Shown here one piece after another: positions 55,647-64,000 of a stretch of DNA of 64,000 nucleotides. Source of the DNA: Marsupella aquatica (lineage: Eukaryota > Marchantiophyta); contig OZ316895.1 in NCBI GenBank assembly GCA_973895155.1, forward strand, positions 23,622,001-23,686,000. The letters are read 5' to 3'. How positions within the stretch are numbered: position 1 is the first letter of the stretch; each line of letters starts with the position of its first letter. The notes under the pieces are model-generated. The model was not told where the DNA came from. It made no database searches and worked only from the letters and a program-made list of their open reading frames with translations. The position numbers and the translations under genes were made by a program.

Positions 55647-58600
55647 GTGATGGAGGATGTACACCAGAAGCTGGTGATGCTCAACTACCCGAGGGCTTCG
55701 GTACCGTTCCAATCGCTCCTTTACGCAGGAAATGAGAGATACACTCTGATCGAGTGGCTTTTCTTCAGGCATGTAGGTCTTTACCTTTCTCGTTTTTTAG
55801 ATACTCACAATCACTCAATTTAACGTAGGCTCGTGCTCTTGCTGCATTTGGAGCGGTGTTGGGTCGATTTCTGGTTCAATCATGTGTAGAGAATTTTTCG
55901 CATTACTCGTCCATCCCTTAGAAGACATTGTAATAGGGCTGGAGTCATGGTATTGAGAACCGAAAACGAAATTGCATCACCCGTCGCCCTTAGAAGACAT
56001 TGGAGTAGCGCTGGAGTGAGCAGTGTACCAACTAGGTGGCCAGTTGAGAAGAATGCTTATAATTCCCTGCGACTTGAGTACCTCGCAGGCTTTTAGGCGA
56101 AAAATCACCATTCACTCGACAAAGTTTTATGGTGGAAGGAACTGATCGAGACGAAGAATCGACAAAAACTCAATGTATGCATCTGGTCAATTTTTCCCCT
56201 ATTTGTTACATCCATTGTATAACAGGTCCTTGTCTGGGGTCCTTTCTACACTTTGTGCACGTCTCTGAATTGGATTCCATCTGTAAAACTGCCAAAACTT
56301 GCAGATCTAGCTGAGATTGCCAAATTCCTGGGCTTGACGACAACTATTGATACAGAAGCTATTCAAGTATGCAACGCACTTATCATCCTGTATCTATATT
56401 CTGATGTTTTGTTGATGGATTTGTTTAGGGTATTCCCTATAGTCTGTTTGTGATAAGTCTCCTCTCTCCATTGCTCTTTAAGCTAATTGTAGTCCCCGAT
56501 ATGGACTGGGTTTTCCGCACGAGGGGTTTGTTCTGCTGCTCACCGCAGTCAATACTGCGTGGATTTCACTTATTCTGCGATAAGGGTCCCCGAGAGAAAG
56601 GAGGGGAGCGTTCAGGATGCAGAAAAAGATTTCAGCGCAGCTTGTTTCTACTCAGATTGTTAGTTGCTTGGCTGGCCACTGAAACAGGCTTTCAGAAGAG
56701 CTTCGTCCGCTGAGATGAACCTGTGTGTTAAACGGCTAATTGCTGACTCTGCAGGGGAGAGGAAATCATAAGGACCGAGCAGAGATGCTGCAGCTTATAG
56801 TGAACTTAGTAGAAGCCAGCTATTACGCTACAAACCCAGAATGGAGGTGAGGCAGGCAGATTCCATACTTGGCCTCTGGAATTGAAGCGTGTCCCCGTTG
56901 GATCTGTCTTTAAGTAAGCTCTTGTTATAACTGGGGCTTTTGGTTTCTGCTTCAAAATAGTACTCTCAATTCTCCGCAACATGTCTCGTTAATCGTTGGC
57001 AGACGTGCAGAGTGTAAACAACTCTGATATCTGTTTGATTGGTATCTGATAGGTCTAAGGTTGGAGATTGAACTTCCACCATTTAAGCTTTTCAGCTCCC
57101 TAAATGCCCGTTTCTTTGACAGTGTTGATGACCAGGTTGGCAAGGATATTCAACTTATAGATGCGATAGCAGAGAAGCAGGCTCATATCTTTTCGGATGA
57201 GTGCAAGTTATTTCCTGCTGATGTCCAGCCGCTATCTAACTTAGCTGTGTAAGCATTTTTCTAGAATAGAAAGCATAAACTTTTTTCTTCATCTTCCGTA
57301 TCCAAGTATGGTTATTGCCAATGTTCGCTTTGTGCTAACTTTTTCTGCTCCTAGTCTTTCAAAGGAAGAGTGGGATCCTCCATTGTTTCTTTCTGCGGCT
57401 TGGGCAGCTTTCCATTACTGTGTTCTGATTTTTTATTTCTTGAATCTCAGAAGAAGTTCCATCTCTTTCAGATTTCCTTATTTAAAGAATGCATTTCTAT
57501 TGAAAGACCGGTCACTGTCACACTACGAGTTCAATAATATTCTTATATACTTGTCACACAGACCTGATATTGCGGAGGTAGAAAGCAAGCTTGTGGAGCA
57601 TGCCAAAGAAGTATCTCATCTTCAGCTTGTCGTTAATAATCTCTCCTCGAAGGTACATTTTTCTTTGCAAGGTGCTACCCAAGTCTGGTTTTTTGGGTCA
57701 CTTTCCAAAAAGTTTTGCTCCTGCATTGCTCTTGACCTACTAACCTCTGGTACATTCACCGCATGGGCTGGTTGCAAACTTGCAGCATAAGTACAACCCT
57801 AATGAGGACTACGTTGAAGCAGAGGCATTGTTGCGAACACAACTTGAAGCTTTTCTCGAATGTGCCAAATCTTTCAAAGCCATCTACATGAAGGTGCCTT
57901 TTTGACAACTGAGAAGCCAATCCAGATCTGACCTAACTTCTTGTCCGTGGTTACCCCATGCATATCTTTTTGGGTAGTGTAATTTTTAGAGAGAGGACAT
58001 CTATTAAGGATATACATCCGAATGAAAAAGTTACAACTTTGTAATTCTGGCCTTCTGTCAAGGCTTTTTTCAAAGCTGCTCTTATTGTCTACCCCTTTTG
58101 GATCTCATTCACTATCATGAGGGGCATGTCGTGTTCGGGTTGACAGGAAATTCGGCCCTGGACACATATGATGGAGTTGCCGCAGCTACATGGTCTGGGA
58201 CCTGCTGCCAGCCGTTTGTTGGACTCATATAAGCTCTTACTTCAGGTGAATTGTGGCATTACATTGCTCCTCTGTACTTCATTGGCGTGAAAGAAAACTC
58301 TATCGGATCACTTTCATAAGTGGAGTCCCACCGAAGGGAATACCTGGTCATTTCGGAGGACCTCAAATTAGCATGCTCTTCCAGTCCCCAACGCTTACTA
58401 TATCTCCAATGTGTATCAACTATGATCTCCTTAGGAAACTGGGACGTTTTGCTGATATTCTGCTCTATCCATTTGTGTGTGCAGTTCTTACACAACCTCA
58501 AGGGTTTAAGAGAATCTCATGTTGCTGTAGCGGCTGGTCCTGAAGGACTTGGTGACGAGGATGGAGGTTCGTTTAATGCAGAGCAATCATTGTTAGGCAA

Positions 58601-58718
58601 TCTTGTCACAGAGTGTGAGCAAGCGCTCATTGTTCTCAATAGCGGCCTCAGCATACTCGCTGCTTCGCAAGCTAGAGTTTTGAATGAACCAACTGAAGTG
58701 AAGACTCTAATAAGTTGA
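55617..58718 (+). CDS. AUG7: AUGMIN subunit 7 (AUG7), microtubule nucleation
   Basis: Nine exons: 55617-55768, 56089-56174, 56305-56366, 56755-56846, 57123-57248, 57562-57652, 57786-57893, 58147-58245 and 58485-58718, giving 349 residues. All phases agree. Recognised blocks in order are [108 protein letters not shown] and [12 protein letters not shown]. They match plant AUG7 over its whole length (about 330 residues in angiosperms). AUG7 is one of eight subunits of the augmin complex. Augmin binds existing microtubules and recruits γ-tubulin for branched nucleation in spindle, phragmoplast and cortical arrays. The first intron appears to use a GC donor (55769-55770), because only that keeps R-LLGEKSPF in frame; the others are GT-AG. 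The start is supported by the conserved N-terminus. Confidence 0.95.
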
Positions 58719-59486
58719 ACAGAGTTCATTGCAGCATATCATTGGCATTGACCTTCCCAGCCATGTGGATGAATCATCTCCAGATTTGAACTCGAATGTT
58801 GCTTGTCCGATGAAGGGAAGGTCTGCATGGAGATTTTAAGCATGGTTTTGAAGGTCAAACCTCTTGTTGGTGCACCAGTGGTGTATTTGATGTCCGGTCC
58901 CTCTGAAGTGTGTCCTCCATAGAGTAATTATGTTTTGCAAGGGACACATGTGCTTTCTCAGACAAGTGCCACAGGGACAACTGTGATGATCCCTTTGAGG
59001 CCCAAACGCAATATTTTTCAGTGGTGGAGAAAAGCTGCGCAACATTTCTATGTGATTCCATCTCAAGTACTTGAGATCAATCTGTCCTACAATAAACATT
59101 CATAAACATGTAATGATATAATACTCATGTCCTTCGTTTGCCCAAAATACGAGAAAGCCGTAAAGCAATAGAAGGTCGCAAATAACATTCCCTATTGAAC
59201 ACAGGGATCTAAAACTCACCTACATGAAACTCAACTTGTGCTACAAATGACGGTAACAGGCTCTTATCAGGAATCGCATTTCAAACATTCCTCTTGAGAT
59301 CTTAAAAATCTTAAAAAGGTCCGGGTAAAGATTCGTAAGGTTCTCGTAAGGTTCGTAGAACAATAGGTGTACAATGACTCGCAATGCTACCGTGTACAAT
59401 GACTCGAATGCTACCGTGCACTACTTATGGGCTCTATAGGTCTTCTTGGCATGTGGAAAAACCCTCACTATGTTGGCAAAGAAAGC
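58719..59486. other. Intergenic region between AUG7 and STR12 (convergent)
   Basis: The genes converge, so both 3' UTRs lie here. A short in-tandem repeat (AGGTTCGTA-like, TACCGTG and GACTCG-AATGCTACCGTG) occurs near 59330-59420. Short frames at 58836-59099 lack any gene features. Confidence 0.5.
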
Positions 59487-62400
59487 TCAATATGTAGGAA
59501 TTGACCTATCAACTCTAGTTGAGTAGGCATGAATACCACCTGCAATGTTGTAAAGTCTCTTGAATCCCTGCATTCATCAGATTGAGCTTATTATTGTGAT
59601 CCATTGAGAACTCAAATGTCAGGGGAAGCTTACTCGAGTCCAAGTTGACACAGACTCCGGCCAAATCAAATAAAGATAAGACTTGCACGAGACCCGTAAA
59701 TTAAAAATATATATCTCCACTGATTTGATATACGTAGAGTACAACATTGGGTCATCATGGAAACTTGGTAAAACGACCTGATTGCAAGTGACTTGACGAC
59801 CCAAGCCTAATTAGTTAAGTAGGTGCCTAGGCCCAAGGTCATAGCTAGAACTCCCTGGGCGTGATCCCCTAACGATAATGGTCGGGCACATTGAACAATG
59901 CAAAACATATACATTTTCCACGTCATGGATCATATACGAGTCTCATTTACAATCAATGCAGTCCGGACAACCATGGACTGCAACGTGACAGTCTGTCTAT
60001 TGGACCTTGAGAGAATGGAGTGAGAAAACACACCTGAGATTGAAGCCAATTTGCTGCCTGCATAGACCGCATTCCATGGTGACACTGCGGATACAAAAAC
60101 ATGTCAACCTCAAAGTAAGATAGTTTCCACACGGTAAACCCGTCCTCGATGGAAGATGGAAAATTTCTAAAATTCTGACTGGTCTCGTCGACACCCCTAC
60201 GTACTTGACTTCAAGCCCCCTTTCAAATCACTAAATATTCATATTCCCAGATCAAAAGACTAACCATGACATAGGTATCTTTCTCTGGATCCAGATCGTC
60301 AGCAATATTGGGAGCCCACTTGCCAAATTCACTTAGAGGATATGCCTCGAACCCCTTGATTGCTGCTGTAGCTCTGCATAGACATAACAGTCACATGCTT
60401 AATACTGCATCCATATGCACAATGCTTACCCGACACCTTACGTTCTGAAAGACCGATTGTAAGAGTAATTTCTAAGTGTGCGCTCAATCAACTGGGATAA
60501 ACAACTTGGACGTCATTCCTGTACTGCGGAATACATTTCGCAAGGTGGATGAACTTTGCGATATGATTGCACTCTAGCAGAATGGAAGCTAAATCAATCA
60601 TTCACAGAACTTTATTGAAAATGAGTATTGCTGTGATACACTGGATCCAGACTGAAAGAACGGCCACCGGCTCAGTTGTTAGACCTTCTGACCTACACAA
60701 AAATAGGGCGTATACTATATTCAAACAATTATTTTCGTTCTGAATAGAGATGCTTGAAAGCAATTGCCTGCCTTACATTTCATGCGGTTCTCTCACGTCG
60801 ATGAGCTGCGCTTCTTCAAGGAAAGTGGGATCTTGCATCAGCTCATGAAATTGTTCAACTTGCAACTGCTGCAAGAAATGTGCTGTTCTGTTGGCATGTC
60901 AATTGATAGAAATCTGTCAGCAAGTAGCCTACCGGTAAAATAGCAGTTCATTTCAGGTCAAAGGGACACTACAAACTCACATCACGTCTCAGTTTCACAG
61001 AACTTGCAGCAAACGACATCGATATTCCATGACAGCATTGGTGGCAGACCAACCTCTCATTAAGGACCTGAACAAGATGCCAGCCGTGCTTTGTCTTGAC
61101 CCGGACTACTTTGTTCAAGGGGGCAGTGAATGCTGCTTCCTCAAAGGCCGGTTCCTTCGCGTCACAAGAGAAAAATCGAAATCAGACTCATCTCAAAGGA
61201 TACGGCTCGTAATGAGAGTTCCTCAAGGCAACATCAAAAATTTCTTTAAAAATTGAAAATAAGCGCTCGAGCAGAATTCGGTAACAGGCTAACTCACTGT
61301 TTGACCGAGTTTGACCCATCCGATCATTCCTCCCTGTGCTTTCGAAGGACAAACGGAATGTTCTTCGGCCAAGTCACTCAAGTCCAGCCCCTCTAGCTAA
61401 TCAGAAAAAGAGGCTTAGTGACTGCCGCAAAGATAGATATATATCATTATTCCAGAGCTAATAGTCTTCAGCCGTCTGCTTCAATAGGGTCTTTCGCTTG
61501 CTCGAAAATTTAATTTATTTACAGTAGCGACCAGGCTACGGACTTGACTTGAACTAGACAAACCTTGAGCCCATGCGAGTAAAACTAACACCCGAAGATG
61601 CCAATTATGAACTGCGAGAAACACATCATAGAAAGATGCTCCCAATTTGAAGGACTTTGCATAGTTCCCCAGAAATTTGCAGGTAATCTATCCCCCGCTG
61701 ACGTATCGAAAATAATGGAATTGAATTGCATTGCATTGGATTCGAATAGAATTGAATTGAATTGAATCGAGTATCATAGCATGAGATAGTCGATGTGCAT
61801 TGGACTTTCGCACATTGAGCACCAAATCGGAGTTTCTCAAATTGACCCTGACAGAGAAAAGTGATTACCTTGAACTATTTGTCTTTGTAGCTCAATCAGC
61901 AGCTGGGCATCTTCTTCCTTAACCAAAAGATGCTGCACTAAAATCTCCCGATCCCTATTTTTTGCTTCACTCCCCACCCCTACTTCGCTTCCGGCTGTTG
62001 CCCTGCCTGTAACTGCGACCTTAAATAGTGACAGAGTTAATTCTCCACCTCTTGAATACTCCATTCAAGCTTCTCAGAGTTGGCATTCGCAAAATATTAC
62101 CTCTCTGGGTTGAAAGCTTTTCATATCAGTTTCGTGCAGTGTTTCTGTCCATACTCCAAATTAAGTCAAAGTTGGTCCAATCCGGTCATAGAAAAACTGT
62201 ACTACGATTGTAAAATCAATCACAGGAGGAGCTGAGCAGATTACCGGTTGAGATATGTGATCTCTCCATCCCACTCGACAAAAGCCCGGGAGTCGAAAGC
62301 CACCCCAAACGATGCTGGCAAGAGAACATACCAGCAGCAGCACCAATAGACAAATGTCCTTCGGAATGCCCTTTCTGACCCCTAGACGACCACAACGCTG

Positions 62401-62632
62401 CAGCAACTTCAGGCGCGCGAGACGAAGAAGAAGAAGAAGAAGAACTCGGCCGCTTCGACCATGGAGAAGGAGCAGAAGGACAAGACCGAGACGAAGAATT
62501 GGAGACGGATGGACTCCTCCGCGCCAGCAGCAAGCTCTCGACGAGTGACGACGAAGTTGGACCGAGCTGTCGTGACATAGGCGAGTGCGCCTGCACCTGA
62601 ACCGCCGTGTGCATCCACATCATCCTCGCCAT
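59487..62632 (-). CDS. STR12: Chloroplast rhodanese/PpiC domain protein (STR12 type)
   Basis: Eight exons in transcript order: 62632-62245, 62006-61869 (start may be 62012), 61392-61298, 61154-61054, 60887-60777, 60373-60265, 60084-60034 and 59567-59487, about 357-359 residues. Exon 1 encodes a long Ser/Arg-rich N-terminus consistent with a plastid transit peptide. A parvulin-type (PpiC) prolyl isomerase domain follows: REILVQHLLVKEED, then SDLAEEHSVCPS, GGMIGWVKLGQ, FEEAAF and KHGWHLVQV. Then a rhodanese domain: EEAQLIDVREP, GFEAYPLSEFGKWAP, the active-site-type loop MCHHGMRSMQAANWLQSQ with its Cys, and YNIAGGIHAYS. The protein ends SIPTY then stop, as in plant STR12. The family pairs a prolyl isomerase with a sulfurtransferase-like fold; its physiological substrate is not established from sequence. 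Confidence 0.94.
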
Positions 62633-62807
62633 TGTTGTAGTCCTAGACCTGGCCCTCTCTCCCTCTGCTTCTTCTCCTCACGACAGAGGAGGCAGAATTC
62701 CACACCGCTTCTATGAATGATGTTCTCCTCAATTAATGGACCGACCTAATGGCCAAACATTGCCAGGAGTTGAATCACGTGAAATTCTCGTACCCACAAA
62801 CACCAAC

Positions 62808-62972
62808 CAGTTCACTGAAAAGAGGGCCAACGGACTCAAAAAGCAAATGCAAGAAAGAGAATCAGTTCACGGAAAAGAGGGCCAACAGACTCGAAAAGCA
62901 AATGCAAGAAAGAAACCCAGTTCACGGAAAAGAGGGCCAACAGACTCCAACCGCAAATGCAAGAGAGACAGA
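62808..62972. repeat. Three-copy 55-bp tandem repeat
   Basis: Units start at 62808, 62863 and 62918, each with CAGTTCAC-GAAAAGAGGGCC and GCAAATGCAAGA. They lie 0.2-0.35 kb upstream of the STR12 start codon, on the promoter side. Confidence 0.92.
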
Positions 62973-63362
62973 GTCCAGTCCAGAGAGGACCAAAGAAAGC
63001 TTACGAAATGCTTACGAGTTCAGATTTCGCTGCCACTTTCCTCGATGAATGATCTCCGACAGAATGAGAGATGTTAAAATTCGTTTCCTACTGGGATTTC
63101 GCTGCCGCTGCAGATTCGAATGATGGAGGATAATATTTTATTGTAGAAAAGAGGCCGAGAGTTCGCAATCTAAATTGGGCGAACAAGATTATCCAGAAAC
63201 GCGCCTGGACTGAAATTCCATGCAGACCGTATTCAGCGGGAGTGTCACACTGTAGAGTGCTGTAGGAGTAAGGGGTGTCAGCTCTCCCGAACATTTGCTT
63301 CATGGGGGGTGTAAAATGAAAAGTGTCCAGATTGAAATCCCATGCCCCCCATAGATTTTCAG

Positions 63363-63485
63363 CTGGGGACCTCACTCCTAAACCCTCAATTCCAAGGGAG
63401 TTCTCATGTCAAGCTGGAAATCTGGGGACCTCACTCCTAAGCCCTAAATTTCTAGGGAGTTCAGTTCTCATATCAAGCGCGAAAT
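63363..63485. repeat. Two-copy tandem repeat of about 60 bp
   Basis: CTGGGGACCTCACTCCTAA, then CCCT-AATT and AGGGAGTTC, occurs at 63363 and again at 63422 with small differences. Confidence 0.85.
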
Positions 63486-64000
63486 CTTTTGATAATGAAC
63501 AATTAAAACATTTTAAAATAAATTTGTTGTCATTATTTGTCTATCTCTAATTTTAGAAAAATAGGTTTTGTAGATATTATAGAATATTCCCAAACTTGAT
63601 GTGAACAACCATGTAATGTAACTCTTCTAATTCTCAAAACTTGGATTTAAGTCTTTTGCCCAATAAAATTCAAAAAACCCCTAACTTGTTTGCGCTTGAT
63701 GGTTTGGAAGAAGATAAATGAAGACCCCAAATTTTCAACAAGAATGTCTACACTCTACAGTTCCTTCCGAGTGTTGGGTTGTCAAACCATACTTAAATCA
63801 CCACTGTCCATCAAGTTTGGGGAGACAAAATAATGCATTTTTTTACTTTCTTGAGAACATCATTGACTTACTTTAGTAACCATCCGCCAGGTTTTGCTAG
63901 GGGGACAGAAGTGTCACCACTCCCAAGACATTGTTTTGCTTGATGAGGGGTAAAACCTGACGAGTGTATCAGGCAAACAAGGTCATCCAGAAAAGTGCTA

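Larger units (their letters stand above)
62633..64000. other. STR12 upstream region and flank, non-coding
   Basis: This holds two short tandem arrays, listed separately. A 113-codon plus-strand frame (62736-63077) runs through the first array and is Lys/Arg-rich because of it; I do not consider it a gene. The last 600 bp are AT-rich with no feature seen. Confidence 0.5.

Noticed and set aside
57308-57790. 160-codon plus-strand frame as a separate gene
   Set aside because: It is AUG7 exon 6 read together with flanking introns; splice sites and similarity support the shorter exon.
62312-62548. Arg-rich plus-strand frame
   Set aside because: It is antisense to the Ser-rich transit peptide exon of STR12.
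62736-63077. 113-codon Lys/Arg-rich frame as a gene
   Set aside because: It is produced by reading through a 55-bp tandem repeat; 55 is not a multiple of three, so the repeat is not in frame.

Overview
This is nuclear DNA of a land plant. Spliceosomal introns, chloroplast transit peptides, a photosystem II subunit, a plant augmin subunit and an L-type lectin receptor kinase all point that way. I cannot name the species; the protein divergence fits a non-seed plant, but this is an impression and not a measurement. Most of the window is transposon and repeat DNA, with five recognisable genes. The assembly contains one 100-N gap (26081-26180).

Layout. 1-3.7 kb holds no recognised gene. 3.8-18.8 kb is a nest of transposons: a decayed PIF/Harbinger-like DNA transposon is interrupted by a Ty3/gypsy LTR retrotransposon on the minus strand (8390-17869), whose RNase H region is split by a 2.4-kb solo-LTR-like insertion (10290-12694, TSD GGCAT), and whose leader carries a small TIR element. 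19.4-20.8 kb is psbTn (+). 21.7-25.9 kb is an ASHR1/SMYD-type SET-MYND methyltransferase (-), with 13 exons visible and its first exon lost at the assembly gap. 27.9-30.1 kb is an L-type lectin receptor kinase (+) split by a one-base frameshift.

29.4-51.8 kb is dominated by a segmental duplication. The 3' half of the receptor kinase and about 7 kb downstream are repeated from 41.9 kb. Further kinase fragments lie at 37.2 and 44.9 kb. Between the copies are an S-domain-type receptor kinase remnant (-) and a 2.3-kb tract of degenerate coding repeats rich in Arg-Asp-Ser and Met. That tract abuts the truncated second kinase. 51.8-55.1 kb holds inverted-repeat elements.

55.6-58.7 kb is AUG7 (+, nine exons, with a probable GC-AG first intron). 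59.5-62.6 kb is a plastid PpiC-rhodanese protein of the STR12 type (-, eight exons). 62.6-64 kb is non-coding with short tandem repeats.

The genes do not form a pathway or an operon; they are independent eukaryotic genes. Three kinds of small inverted-repeat element could be defined from the sequence alone. The clearest has three members with 8-bp target duplications and a CACGTGCGA-like inner motif.
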